A DNA stretch of 64,000 nt, taken from the NCBI GenBank assembly GCA_016791385.1, contig JAEUMR010000047.1, forward strand, positions 1 through 64,000, in the 5' to 3' direction. The DNA is from Hyphomonadaceae bacterium. GTDB lineage: Bacteria > Pseudomonadota > Alphaproteobacteria > Caulobacterales > Aquidulcibacteraceae. The translations under genes and the position numbers were made by a program. Shown here piece by piece: positions 1 to 8,178 of this stretch (positions are counted from its first letter, which is position 1; the number at the start of each line of letters is the position of its first letter). The notes below the pieces were generated by a model that was not told where the DNA came from, made no database searches, and saw only the letters and a list, made by a program, of their open reading frames with translations.

Positions 1-2
1 TG

Positions 3-734
3 GCGCTGGTGACGCAGCGCTTGCAGCTGGCCGAGCACGTCGCCAACGCCAAGACCGCCTCTGCGGGCCTGCCGATCCGGCCGGGCCGCGAAGTGGTGCT
101 GTTGCGGCGCCTGATCAGTGAGGCGAAGGCGCCGCTTGATCGCGAACTGGTGGTCGAACTCTGGCGCGCGCTGATCGCCGCCTCCCTGCGCCGTCAGCGC
201 GTCATCGACGTCGTTGTCGGCGGCGGACGGGGCGACCCCACGCGGCTGTTCGACATCGCACGGCGTCATTTCGGCGCCAGAACGCGAATCAAGGATGTAG
301 GCGAGCCGCAGAACGCGCTGCAGCGCGCCGCCGAAAACCCGGAGACCACGGTCGCGGTGACCTGGTGGCCGGCCGCCCCGCAAGTGGGGGCTTGGTGGCC
401 GGCGCTGAGCGAGCGCCGCTTCCACTCGCTCAACATCATCGCCGCCCTGCCGCTTCTGCCGGGCACGGACGAGCCGGAGGCGGCGCTGTTCGCGGTGAGC
501 CCGCCGGAGGAGGCGGGCGGCGACATCACCATGCTGCTCGCGTTTGACCGCCATCACCGGCTCAAGCGCGGCCTTGAAGACGCTGGCTTCGATGGCGCTG
601 AAGTCGCGCGCGCTGAACCACGGGTTCTCGTGAAAGTCCAAGGGTTCATCGCCGCCGACGATACCCGCATCGCCGTGCTGGCGCGCACCATCTCCGATGA
701 CGTGCGCGTGCTCGGCTCATACGCGCGCATCTGA
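3..734 (+). CDS. Chorismate mutase, AroQ class, 5' truncated by window edge
   Basis: Would convert chorismate to prephenate, feeding phenylalanine and tyrosine synthesis. The reading frame is open from the first bases and reads ALVTQRLQLAEHVANAK, the middle of the first long AroQ helix (the LVxQRxxLAxxVxxxK pattern). About 15-25 N-terminal residues therefore lie outside the window, and the GTG at position 9 is internal. The mutase helices occupy roughly the first 75 visible residues. The remaining ~165 residues form an extra C-terminal region of unknown role. The stop codon overlaps the tyrA start by one base (TGATG), so the two are translationally coupled and catalyse consecutive steps. Confidence 0.8.
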   Translation, partial: ALVTQRLQLAEHVANAKTASAGLPIRPGREVVLLRRLISEAKAPLDRELVVELWRALIAASLRRQRVIDVVVGGGRGDPTRLFDIARRHFGARTRIKDVGEPQNALQRAAENPETTVAVTWWPAAPQVGAWWPALSERRFHSLNIIAALPLLPGTDEPEAALFAVSPPEEAGGDITMLLAFDRHHRLKRGLEDAGFDGAEVARAEPRVLVKVQGFIAADDTRIAVLARTISDDVRVLGSYARI

Positions 735-1651
735 TGGCCCCGGCATTCGAACGTGTGGCCGTGATCGGCGTCGGCTTGATTGGCGCTTCGATCGCGCTGG
801 CGGCGCGGCATGACGCGAACGCGTCGGTCGCCCTCTACGACGCCGATCCGCGCGTGCGCGAACGAGCGCGCGCGCTCAAGCTTGGCGATGCGGTGTTCGA
901 TGATCCGCAAGCGGCGGTCGCGGGCGCAGACCTCGTCGTTCTCGCCGTGCCAGTCGGCGCCATGGCGGAGGCGCTCGAGGCGGCCGCGCCAGCGCTGAAG
1001 CCAGGTGTTGTGATCACCGACGTCGGCTCGGTGAAGGGCGCGGTGGTTGAAGCGCTGAGTCCACTGGCGCCGCCGCACGCATTCCTGATCCCCGGCCACC
1101 CGATCGCGGGCACGGAGCATTCCGGGCCCGACGCCGGTTTCGCCACGCTGTTCAAAGGCCGCTGGCACATCCTGACCCCGCTCGCCGATGCGCGTCCCGA
1201 ATATGCTCAGGCTGTCGACAGGCTCGAAGCGTTCTGGCGCGCGCTTGGCGCCAATGTCGAGCGCATGGATGCACAGCGCCATGACGTCGTGCTCGCCGTC
1301 ACCAGCCACTTGCCGCACTTGATTGCGTTCAACATCGTGGCGATGGCGGAAGATCTGGAGAGCGTCACCGAGAGCGAAGTGGTGAAGTATTCCGCCTCCG
1401 GTTTTCGTGACTTCACCCGCATCGCCGCGTCCGACCCCACCATGTGGCGTGACGTCTTCATCGCCAACAAGGACGCCGTGCTCGAAGTGCTTGGGCGCTT
1501 CTCGGAAGACTTGGCGGTGCTGCAGCGCGCGATCCGCTGGGGCGATGGCAAGACGCTTTACGAACTATTTGATCGCGCGCGGCGCATGCGCCGCGAAGTG
1601 ATCGAAGCAGGGCAGGACACGCCGGCGCCGAACTGGGGCCGCGAAAACTAG
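734..1651 (+). CDS. tyrA: Prephenate/arogenate dehydrogenase TyrA
   Basis: NAD(P)-dependent oxidation of prephenate or arogenate in tyrosine synthesis. The 305-residue protein opens with a Rossmann dinucleotide site (VIGVGLIGASIAL, residues 9-21). It then has the family's VGSVKGAV stretch and the active-site segment PGHPIAGTEHSGPDA near residues 128-142. Length and motif order fit stand-alone bacterial TyrA of the cyclohexadienyl dehydrogenase group. Whether it prefers prephenate or arogenate cannot be told from this sequence. It starts one base inside the chorismate mutase stop codon. Its end is 4 bases inside the convergent cupin gene's stop region. Confidence 0.92.
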   Translation: MAPAFERVAVIGVGLIGASIALAARHDANASVALYDADPRVRERARALKLGDAVFDDPQAAVAGADLVVLAVPVGAMAEALEAAAPALKPGVVITDVGSVKGAVVEALSPLAPPHAFLIPGHPIAGTEHSGPDAGFATLFKGRWHILTPLADARPEYAQAVDRLEAFWRALGANVERMDAQRHDVVLAVTSHLPHLIAFNIVAMAEDLESVTESEVVKYSASGFRDFTRIAASDPTMWRDVFIANKDAVLEVLGRFSEDLAVLQRAIRWGDGKTLYELFDRARRMRREVIEAGQDTPAPNWGREN

Positions 1652-2199
1652 GCCAGTTTGCGGTCGATCAGCACCGCCAGCAGCAGCGCCGGTCCGCCAT
1701 GGGCGGTCCAAGCATGCGATGTGCCGCGCTGAATCACGATCTGGCCTGGCTTCAAACGGCGCTCCTCGTTGTCGAGGATGAGCGAAGCTTCGCCGGAGAT
1801 GAGGCAGATGACATCAATCGTGTCGGTCTGGTGCATCGCCGGATGGCGGTCCTGATCGCGCAGATGATCGGCCGCGCCGAACTGGGCGAAACGCTCGCGC
1901 GCTGCGGCTTTGATCAGATCGGGCGGAGCGCCTTCGGGCGGCGGCTCGATCACGAACCAGCGCACTTTCACCTTGCCTGCGCCGGGCGACAGGATCGGCG
2001 TGGCTTCGCCGCGCTCGCGCTTGTCCTTGGGATCGAGTGTTTCGCCGAGCACTTCGTGCCAGATTTCATAGAGCCCGCCCAAGCCCGGCGCGCCGACTTC
2101 GCTTGAGGGCGGCCCGTCGATAATGACAAGCGAGCGCCCGTCTTCGCCTTCGCCGGTAATGACGCGGCGCATTGCTTCTTCAAAAGCTGGATGGCTCAT
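1648..2199 (-). CDS. Cupin-domain protein
   Basis: A 183-residue protein of unknown substrate. The C-terminal half carries a single cupin barrel: a histidine-containing first motif (HPAMHQTDTIDVICLISGE) and a second motif LKPGQIVIQRGTSHAW that supplies the last metal-ligand histidine. The N-terminal ~70 residues are not a cupin and include a conserved-looking IWHEVLGETLDP stretch. It is the last gene of a three-gene minus-strand operon. Its ATG overlaps the stop of the preceding hypothetical gene by 4 bases (ATGA). It could be a small-molecule-binding protein or a dioxygenase-like enzyme; no function can be assigned safely. Confidence 0.75.
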   Translation of the reverse strand: MSHPAFEEAMRRVITGEGEDGRSLVIIDGPPSSEVGAPGLGGLYEIWHEVLGETLDPKDKRERGEATPILSPGAGKVKVRWFVIEPPPEGAPPDLIKAAARERFAQFGAADHLRDQDRHPAMHQTDTIDVICLISGEASLILDNEERRLKPGQIVIQRGTSHAWTAHGGPALLLAVLIDRKLA

Positions 2200-2657
2200 G
2201 GCACGTCCCTGGTTGGCAGCGAAAGGGTGATCTCAGTCAGATCGCCATCGGCGAAATCGTAGTGCCGGCTATGGTCGCCGAAATGCAGAGACGCCATCTG
2301 CCGGACCCCGCCGCATCCCTCGAACGGCTCGAACGTCTTCGCGGTGCATCCAAGCTGATGCGCCGCCGCCACCACCGCTTCAACACTGGCGTAGGCGGGC
2401 GCGCCGATCAGCGCCGGATCGATCGGCGAGAAATTGTAGCGTGGCTTGATGTAGCAATGGATGGCGTAGATGGTCTGATTTTTGTTGAGCTGGAAAAGGA
2501 AACCAGCCGGTTCGACTTGCGCTTCGTAATAGTCGGGGATGCCATCATCCCATACGTCGATGATGTATCGGATGCGCAGCTCGTCCTCGTAACCGCGCAG
2601 AAGCTCCAACGTCGCCGGCGCCTTGAGCTTAGCGCCAAGCAGGCTGATCAGTTGCAT
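2196..2657 (-). CDS. Conserved-looking hypothetical protein between apaG and a cupin gene
   Basis: I do not recognise this 153-residue protein. It is rich in aromatic residues (IRYIIDVWDDGIPDYYEAQVEP; YAIHCYIKPRYNF), has no signal peptide or membrane segment, and looks like a small soluble alpha/beta protein. Its ATG overlaps the apaG stop by one base and its own stop overlaps the cupin start by 4 bases. Tight coupling on both sides is good evidence that it is a real, co-translated gene. A role tied to ApaG or the cupin protein is only inference. Confidence 0.7.
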   Translation of the reverse strand: MQLISLLGAKLKAPATLELLRGYEDELRIRYIIDVWDDGIPDYYEAQVEPAGFLFQLNKNQTIYAIHCYIKPRYNFSPIDPALIGAPAYASVEAVVAAAHQLGCTAKTFEPFEGCGGVRQMASLHFGDHSRHYDFADGDLTEITLSLPTRDVP

Positions 2658-3052
2658 CAGTTCGCACGTTTCGATTGGTGCGGCGATTCCAGCGCGAAGA
2701 TCGGCACGTCGATGTCGAATGCTTCGCCATTGTCGAGCCGCTGCATCGAATAGGCCCCGAACATCACCCCGGACGGCGCCGCGAGCGGCGCAGCGCTCGT
2801 GTACTTGAACAGCTGGCCAGGCTCGATCACCGGCTGCTGGCCGATCACGCCTTCGCCCCGCACCTCCTGCGTGATCCCGTTCTCATCAGTGATGCGCCAG
2901 AAGCGCGACAGCAATTGCACCGTGTCGGCGCTGCGGTTCTCGATCTCGATAGTGTAGGACCAGACGAAGCGGCGGCGGTCCGGCGCGGATTGATCCGCCA
3001 GATAGTGCGGCGCCACCCGCACCACCACGCCCGCCGTTTCCTGCTCGTACAT
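2657..3052 (-). CDS. apaG: ApaG domain protein
   Basis: Encodes a 131-residue ApaG protein, a small fibronectin-III-like beta-sandwich linked in enterobacteria to Co2+/Mg2+ resistance and Ap4A metabolism; its molecular role is unsettled. Diagnostic segments are VRVAPHYLADQS near the N-terminus, FVWSYTIEIENRSADTVQL, and the glycine-rich EVRGEGVIGQQPVIEPGQ loop. I chose the ATG at 3052 (MYEQETAG): it gives the usual family length, whereas the reading frame stays open for 43 non-homologous codons upstream that run into the divergent dcd gene. It is the first gene of the apaG-hypothetical-cupin operon. Confidence 0.9.
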   Translation of the reverse strand: MYEQETAGVVVRVAPHYLADQSAPDRRRFVWSYTIEIENRSADTVQLLSRFWRITDENGITQEVRGEGVIGQQPVIEPGQLFKYTSAAPLAAPSGVMFGAYSMQRLDNGEAFDIDVPIFALESPHQSKRAN

Positions 3053-3140
3053 GGGCCGCACCCTAGACCAGCGCCGGGCGCTGGACAAAGCCCGCAATGC
3101 GCGCCAGCAAGGCTTCCGTTCGGGCAGGCGAGATTTTGAA

Positions 3141-4151
3141 GTGAGCACGACACACGGCGTTCTTTCCGACAGCGAGATCAAGCGTGCGATCCGGCAGGGC
3201 TGGATCGTCGCCGACGCGCCGTTCCTGGACGACCAGATCCAGCCGGCCAGCCTCGACCTGCGGCTGGGCGAGACGGCTTACCGTTTGCGCGCCTCGTTCC
3301 TGCCCGGCGCCGGCGCGCGCGTGCAGGACCGCCTCGACGGCGAACTGGTCATGCACAAGATCGACCTGACCGTCGGCGCCGTGCTCGAAACCGGTTGCGT
3401 CTATCTCGTCCAAGTTCAGGAAGAGCTCGCGCTGCCGGCCCACGTGCATGGCGCGGCCAATCCTAAGAGCTCCACCGGCCGCATCGATGTCTTCACGCGT
3501 CTGATCACCGATGGCGCGCAATCGTTCGACTACATTCCGATGGGCTACCACGGGCCGATGTGGGCCGAGATCAGCCCGTGCACGTTCTCAGTGCTGGTGC
3601 GCACTGGCACGCGTTTGAGTCAGGTGCGTTTGCGGCGCGGGCCGCCCCATCCCAAACGCGAGATCAATTTCTCGATGGATTTGGCGCTCGATGGCCCCGT
3701 CGGCTTTCGCGCCAAGCGCCATTCCGGCGTCGTCGACGTCGATCGTGTCGGTGGCTATGACCCGCGCGACTTCTGGGAGCCGATGGAGGCGCGGCATGGC
3801 CGCGTCGTGCTCGATCCGGGTCAGTTCTATATTTTCGCATCGAAAGAGAACGTGATCATCCCCGCCGACGAAGCAGCGGAGATGGCGCCGATCCGCCCGG
3901 AGCTTGGCGAATTCCGCGCGCATTATGCAGGCTTCTTCGATCCCGGTTTCGGTGTTGCGCCGAACGAAGGACGCGCCGTGCTGGAGGTGCGTTCGCGCGA
4001 TGTGCCGTTCATCGTTGAAGACGGCCAGCCTGTCGGCAAGCTGGTGTTCGAGCCGCTGTCGGGGCCGGTGGACCGGCTCTACGGCGAGGCTGGCTCGAAC
4101 TATCAGGGGCAGGGGCTCAAGCTTTCCAAGCATTTCGCGCCGTGGCGCTGA
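3141..4151 (+). CDS. dcd: 2'-deoxycytidine 5'-triphosphate deaminase, long alphaproteobacterial form
   Basis: Deaminates dCTP to dUTP for dTTP synthesis. At 336 residues it is about twice the length of enterobacterial Dcd and matches the duplicated, two-half dCTP deaminase of alphaproteobacteria. The first half has IQPASLDLRLGETAYRLR and ANPKSSTGRIDVFTRL, where the SSxGR segment holds catalytic residues. The second half repeats the fold (FRAHYAGFFDPGFG, AVLEVRSRDVPFIVEDGQ). I chose GTG 3141 (VSTTHGVLSDSEIKRA), which matches the family N-terminus. The ATG at 3051 would add 30 arginine-rich residues and overlap the divergent apaG start. Confidence 0.88.
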   Translation: MSTTHGVLSDSEIKRAIRQGWIVADAPFLDDQIQPASLDLRLGETAYRLRASFLPGAGARVQDRLDGELVMHKIDLTVGAVLETGCVYLVQVQEELALPAHVHGAANPKSSTGRIDVFTRLITDGAQSFDYIPMGYHGPMWAEISPCTFSVLVRTGTRLSQVRLRRGPPHPKREINFSMDLALDGPVGFRAKRHSGVVDVDRVGGYDPRDFWEPMEARHGRVVLDPGQFYIFASKENVIIPADEAAEMAPIRPELGEFRAHYAGFFDPGFGVAPNEGRAVLEVRSRDVPFIVEDGQPVGKLVFEPLSGPVDRLYGEAGSNYQGQGLKLSKHFAPWR

Positions 4152-4166
4152 GCGAGGGGAGACCCG

Positions 4167-5060
4167 GTGAAGCTGACGAAGATTGTTGTTTCGGCCGCCG
4201 CCGCGCTGCTGCTCGCGACGCCTTCCGCATTCGCGCAAGAAGCGCAACGGCAAAGCCCCGCTCTGTTCGTCGCGCGTGACGCGGATTCGGCGCTCTACCT
4301 GTTCGGCACGCTGCATATCCGCCGCCCTGACGAAGCGTGGGGCGGACCTGCGGCTCAAGCGGCGTTGACGCAAGCTAGCGAGGTCTGGACTGAACTCGAA
4401 ATATCGCCTGGGGGCGATGCGCAAGCGCAAACGCTGGCGCTGCAATATGGCTTGGCGCCGCCGGAGCAGCCGCTCTCGAGCTATTTCAGCGACGCAGAAA
4501 ACACGCGCATCAAAGCGTTCGCGCGCGCCAATGGCGCCGATCCGCGCGTGCTGGATCGCATGCGTCCGTGGATGGCGGCGATAACGCTGTCGATCCTGCC
4601 GATGATCCGAGCCGGGTACGACCCGAATGCAGGCGCCGATCGCTTAATCGATGGCCAAGCCGACGCGGCCGGCAAGACCATGCGCTGGTTTGAAACCGCC
4701 GAAGAGCAAGTGCGCATCCTTGCCAGCATCGACGGCGAGCAAGCGCGGGAATTGGTGCTGCAGGCTATCGACGAGGCAGAAAATGGCGGCGCGCTGATGG
4801 AGCGAATGGCCGCCGCCTGGCAGCACGGCGATCTGGAGACCTTGCAGGCGCTGGTCGTGGACGACATGCGCGCGCAATATCCCGAAGCTTACGATGTACT
4901 GCTGGCGCGTCGCAATGCGGCTTGGACGCCGGTTTTGGTGCGTGAACTAGAAAGCTCGGGCGTGGATTTCGTCGCCGTCGGCGCTGCTCACTTGTTGGGC
5001 GAGGATGGCCTTGTCGCCGCCCTCAGGGCCCGCGGCTATGCCGTTGAACGGGTCGAGTAA
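4167..5060 (+). CDS. TraB/GumN family exported protein
   Basis: A 297-residue protein with a clear signal peptide (MKLTKIVVSAAAALLLATPSAFA, cleavage before QE) and a TraB/GumN domain. The hallmark is ALYLFGTLHIRRPDE, with the GTxH motif near residues 45-55. A closing segment, DFVAVGAAHLLGEDGLVAALRARGY, is the usual family end with its paired Gly-His. The fold resembles EreA/ChaN-like enzymes, but the substrate is unknown; it should act in the periplasm. It starts with GTG, preceded by GAGGGGAGA, 15 bases after the dcd stop, so it is probably co-transcribed with dcd. Confidence 0.82.
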   Translation: MKLTKIVVSAAAALLLATPSAFAQEAQRQSPALFVARDADSALYLFGTLHIRRPDEAWGGPAAQAALTQASEVWTELEISPGGDAQAQTLALQYGLAPPEQPLSSYFSDAENTRIKAFARANGADPRVLDRMRPWMAAITLSILPMIRAGYDPNAGADRLIDGQADAAGKTMRWFETAEEQVRILASIDGEQARELVLQAIDEAENGGALMERMAAAWQHGDLETLQALVVDDMRAQYPEAYDVLLARRNAAWTPVLVRELESSGVDFVAVGAAHLLGEDGLVAALRARGYAVERVE

Positions 5061-5253
5061 GGGCTTGGTCCCGAGTCCGATCGGCTTCAGCATCCATTCA
5101 GGCGAACCGGATTTCAGATTTCTGGGCGCCGCCGCGCGCGTCAGGCTTGCCAGTTTGGCGGCGGCGTCGCACTTGAAGCGAGAAACGGGGCGTTCGCCAT
5201 AAGGCTGCCCAGGTGTGGAGCCCACAAATTGGGCTCGAACGAAGGGACCGTGC

Positions 5254-5754
5254 ATGAAGATCAAGATCGTAGCGGGCGTGCTTGGCGCTCTGGCTCTTAC
5301 GGCATGCGCCAGCGGTTCTGGCCGGGGCACGGATACCCACGAGCCGATCCGCGCCTTGCTCTCAGCCGACGCCCTGCTGTTCGTTTCGTTCGATGCCGAC
5401 GGCGATCTCAGCACCACCACGGCCGAAATGGAGGCCGGCACGGCCAGAGAATTCAGCCGCGCTGACGCAAACAGCGACGGACAATTGCAGCCGATCGAGT
5501 TTCAGAACTGGGCCAACGCCGTTCTCGGCGGCGGCCAGCTCGGCCCGTACCGTTTGGATTTCGACCGCAACGTCGACAATGTCATCACCCGCGAGGAATT
5601 CGAGACCGAAATCCGTGGCCGCATGCGCGATTACGACGAGGACGAGAGCGGCGATATCCGCCGCTCCGAACTCATCCGTCTCGTCGGGCAGGCCCGCACG
5701 CCGAGCCGGCGTCCGAACAGCCCTTCGCCGATGGGCGATCGCCCCTTCAACTGA
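5254..5754 (+). CDS. EF-hand calcium-binding lipoprotein
   Basis: A 166-residue exported protein. Its N-terminus is a lipoprotein signal, LGALALTAC, with Cys18 as the probable lipidated residue. It carries at least four EF-hand-like loops: DADGDLSTTTAEM, DANSDGQLQPIEF, DFDRNVDNVITREEF and DEDESGDIRRSEL. The regular spacing suggests two EF-hand pairs in the periplasm. I chose ATG 5254 because it has GAAGGGA about 7 bases upstream and begins directly with the signal peptide. Its role could be calcium sensing or buffering. A 20-bp perfect palindrome follows the gene. Confidence 0.82.
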   Translation: MKIKIVAGVLGALALTACASGSGRGTDTHEPIRALLSADALLFVSFDADGDLSTTTAEMEAGTAREFSRADANSDGQLQPIEFQNWANAVLGGGQLGPYRLDFDRNVDNVITREEFETEIRGRMRDYDEDESGDIRRSELIRLVGQARTPSRRPNSPSPMGDRPFN

Positions 5755-5798
5755 GGTTGAAGCTCGCCTCTCAGGGGAGCGCTTCACCAAAGCTTCAT

Positions 5799-5818
5799 CC
5801 CCGGCGCATGCGCCGGGG
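5799..5818 (+). terminator. 20-bp perfect palindrome after the EF-hand gene
   Basis: CCCCGGCGCA is followed directly by its reverse complement, forming a very GC-rich perfect palindrome 45 bases after the EF-hand stop. There is no T-run, so it is not a textbook intrinsic terminator. It could end or stabilise the upstream transcript, or be a protein-binding site. Confidence 0.4.
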
Positions 5819-5869
5819 CGCTTACGACAAACTTGCGCAACATCTGCGTGCGAGCGCGAGCTTAGCCGC

Positions 5870-5940
5870 GAGAGGAAGCGTATCCTCTCCGGCGCCGGTG
5901 TGAGCCTTGCTCAAGCCGGCGCCGCAACCAGCTGAGAGGA
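5870..5940 (+). promoter_or_regulatory. Leader of the MacAB-TolC operon with mutually exclusive hairpins
   Basis: TCCTCTC at 5883-5889 can pair perfectly with GAGAGGA at 5870-5876 (6-nt loop) or with an identical GAGAGGA at 5934-5940. The second copy includes the ribosome-binding site, 4 bases before the ATG at 5945. Between them lies a strong inner hairpin, GGCGCCGG (5891-5898) with CCGGCGCC (5916-5923), which contains a GAGC/GCTC mini-stem. The upstream pairing leaves the ribosome site free and the downstream pairing hides it, as in a translational switch. The pairings are seen directly; the switching is inferred. Confidence 0.5.
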
Positions 5941-5944
5941 ACGC

Positions 5945-7462
5945 ATGCTGACGCGCCCGCAACAGAAGGTGCAGGAACTCTGGTCTAGGCGGCCAGCCCT
6001 GCTACGCGGGCGCAACCTCTATCTGGTCGTTGGCGGCGGCCTTCTGATTTTGCTGCTGGCTTGGCTGTTTTTGCGCGGCGACAGTAACACAGAGCCCTAT
6101 CGGAGCGCGGCCGTCGATCGCGGCGCCATCACACGCGTGGTGAGCGCCACCGGCACGCTACAGCCGCTTGTGTCCGCCAATGTTGGCTCGACGGTGTCGG
6201 GTCCGGTGACGCAGGTTTTGGTCGATTTCAACTCGCAAGTGCGCGCGAACCAGGTGCTGGCGCGCCTTGATCCGACGCCGTTCCAGCAGCGCATCGTGCA
6301 GGCGCAAGCGCAGCTTGCGCAGGCGCAGGCGCAGGCGGCGGTCGCCAACGCCGATTACGAGCGCTACGTGGCGCTGCAGCAGCGCGGCTTCGCGTCCGAG
6401 CAATTGATGGCGCAGCAGCGCGCCGCGCGAGACACCGCACGCGCGGCCGTGGCGCAGGCGCAGGCGGCGCTTGCCTCTGCGCGCACCGACCTCGATCGCA
6501 GCGTGATCCGCTCGCCGATCGATGGCGTTGTTGTCGATCGCCAGGTCAATGTCGGCCAGAGCGTCGCCGCTAGCTTCCAAGCGCCGACGCTGTTCGTGAT
6601 CGCGCAGGATCTCTCGCGCCTACAGGCCAACATCACCGTCGACGAAGCCGATATCGGCGAGGTGGAAGAGGGCATGCCTGTCCGCTTCACTGTCGATGCA
6701 TTTCCCGATCGTCAGTTCGAGGGGCGCGTCAGCCAAGTGCGCCAGCAGGGCGTGGCCGAGCAAGGCGTCGTCAGTTACACGGTGGTCGTTCAAGCCGACA
6801 ATCCAGGCCGCCAATTGCTGCCCGGCATGACCGCCAACGCCGAAATCGTTATCGAGGAGCGTGACAACGTGCTGCGCGTGCCGAACACGGCGCTGCGTTT
6901 CCGCCCGGGTGATCCTCAACTGGCAGCGCAGGCGCAAGCGATGACGCAGGAAGGCGGCGCTGGCGCGCAAGCGCAAGGTCAAGCGGCAGGCGGCGGACAG
7001 GGCGCGCGCGGCGCGTCGCAGCTGACGCAAGCGCTCGAGCTCAACGAACAGCAACAGCAAACTGCACGCCAAGCGTTCCAGAGCGCGATGGCCTCCGCGC
7101 AGAGCGGCAACGGCGGCAATCGCCGGACGCTGATGCGCCAAGTGCGTGAACAGGTGATCCGCGAACTCGAACCAACATTGAACGCGCATCAGCGCGAATT
7201 GCTGGCGCAAATGCGCGCAAGCGCCGGCCAGCGCCGCGAAGTGCGGCAGGACGCCGTGCTGTGGGTGCTGCGCAACAACCGCCCGGCGCCTGTGCAAGTC
7301 GTGATCGGCATTGCCGACAGCAGCTACACGCTCATTCATAGCGGCCTCGCTGAGGGCGATCAGGTGATCGTTGGCGGCGGCCCGCAGGCGCCGCAGCAGC
7401 AAAATGGACCGCTCGGCGGTTCGCGCGGCGGCGCCGGCGGCGTCCGCATTCGGGGCGCGTGA
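5945..7462 (+). CDS. MacA-like periplasmic adaptor (membrane fusion protein)
   Basis: Adaptor of a tripartite ABC export system, linking the inner-membrane MacB-type transporter to a TolC channel. The 505-residue protein has an N-terminal membrane anchor (residues ~23-40, LYLVVGGGLLILLLAWLFL). A lipoyl half-motif follows (LQPLVSANVGSTVSGPVTQV), then an Ala/Gln-rich coiled-coil hairpin (~115-180), the second lipoyl half (DRSVIRSPIDGVVVDRQVN) and beta-barrel segments. Unusually, about 110 residues (roughly 325-435), Gln/Ala-rich and helical, are inserted before the last strand segment (AVLWVLRNNRPAPVQVV). The gene is coupled to the ATPase gene, and expression may be controlled by the leader just upstream. 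Confidence 0.88.
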   Translation: MLTRPQQKVQELWSRRPALLRGRNLYLVVGGGLLILLLAWLFLRGDSNTEPYRSAAVDRGAITRVVSATGTLQPLVSANVGSTVSGPVTQVLVDFNSQVRANQVLARLDPTPFQQRIVQAQAQLAQAQAQAAVANADYERYVALQQRGFASEQLMAQQRAARDTARAAVAQAQAALASARTDLDRSVIRSPIDGVVVDRQVNVGQSVAASFQAPTLFVIAQDLSRLQANITVDEADIGEVEEGMPVRFTVDAFPDRQFEGRVSQVRQQGVAEQGVVSYTVVVQADNPGRQLLPGMTANAEIVIEERDNVLRVPNTALRFRPGDPQLAAQAQAMTQEGGAGAQAQGQAAGGGQGARGASQLTQALELNEQQQQTARQAFQSAMASAQSGNGGNRRTLMRQVREQVIRELEPTLNAHQRELLAQMRASAGQRREVRQDAVLWVLRNNRPAPVQVVIGIADSSYTLIHSGLAEGDQVIVGGGPQAPQQQNGPLGGSRGGAGGVRIRGA

Positions 7463-8178
7463 TGGCGCCGCCGCTGATCGAAGCGCACGATGTCGTCAAG
7501 CTCTATCAAATGGGTGAGGAGACCGTGCGCGCGCTCGACGGCGTCGACCTTTCCATCGAGCGCGGCGGCTTTTGCGCTATCATCGGCCCATCCGGCTCGG
7601 GCAAGTCGACGCTGATGAACATCATCGGCGCGCTGGATAAGCCGACATCGGGCCGCATCGTCATTGATGGCGCCGAGATCGGCGGCATGGATGACGAAGG
7701 ACTGGCCGGCTTCCGCAACCGCACCATTGGCTTCGTATTTCAGAGCTTCAATCTGCTGCCGCGTCTCACCGCGCTCGAAAACGTCGAGCTGCCGATGATC
7801 TATGGCGGGATCGCACCCGCCGAACGGCGCGAACGCGCTGCAGCGCTGCTGCATCGGGTAGGCCTTGGCGATCGCGTGGCGCACAGGCCGACGCAGCTTT
7901 CGGGCGGCCAGCAGCAACGCGTCGCCGTCGCGCGCGCGCTTGCTTGCAGGCCGGCGCTGCTCCTCGCTGACGAACCCACCGGCGCGCTGGACACCAACAC
8001 CGGCAAGGAAATTCTGGCGCTATTCAGCGAATTGTCACGCGAGGGCGCCACTATCGTGCTGGTGACGCACGATGCGGAAGTGGCCGCAGCGACCAAGCGC
8101 ACGATCGAGATGCGCGATGGCCGCATCATCGCCGACACCAACAACGAACGGATATCGCGCCATGATGCGCACGTCTGA
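7462..8178 (+). CDS. MacB-type ABC transporter ATPase
   Basis: ATP-binding subunit, 238 residues, of the MacB/LolD-like (MacB family) ABC class. It shows Walker A GPSGSGKST (~residues 42-50), signature LSGGQQQRVAVARAL, Walker B LLLADEPTGALD and the switch histidine in VLVTHD. In E. coli MacB the ATPase and permease are one chain; here they are separate genes, which is common outside enterobacteria. The ATG at 7462 overlaps the adaptor stop (TGATG), and a GTG one codon earlier is possible. Its end overlaps the permease start by 17 bases, indicating strict co-translation. Confidence 0.92.
   Translation: MAPPLIEAHDVVKLYQMGEETVRALDGVDLSIERGGFCAIIGPSGSGKSTLMNIIGALDKPTSGRIVIDGAEIGGMDDEGLAGFRNRTIGFVFQSFNLLPRLTALENVELPMIYGGIAPAERRERAAALLHRVGLGDRVAHRPTQLSGGQQQRVAVARALACRPALLLADEPTGALDTNTGKEILALFSELSREGATIVLVTHDAEVAAATKRTIEMRDGRIIADTNNERISRHDAHV

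Noticed and set aside
4947..5441. 164-codon minus-strand frame across the TraB end and the EF-hand start
   Set aside because: Its middle (FKCDAAAKLASLTRAAAP) looks fairly protein-like and lies in intergenic DNA. It has no ribosome site or domain and overlaps two well-supported genes, so I did not call it.
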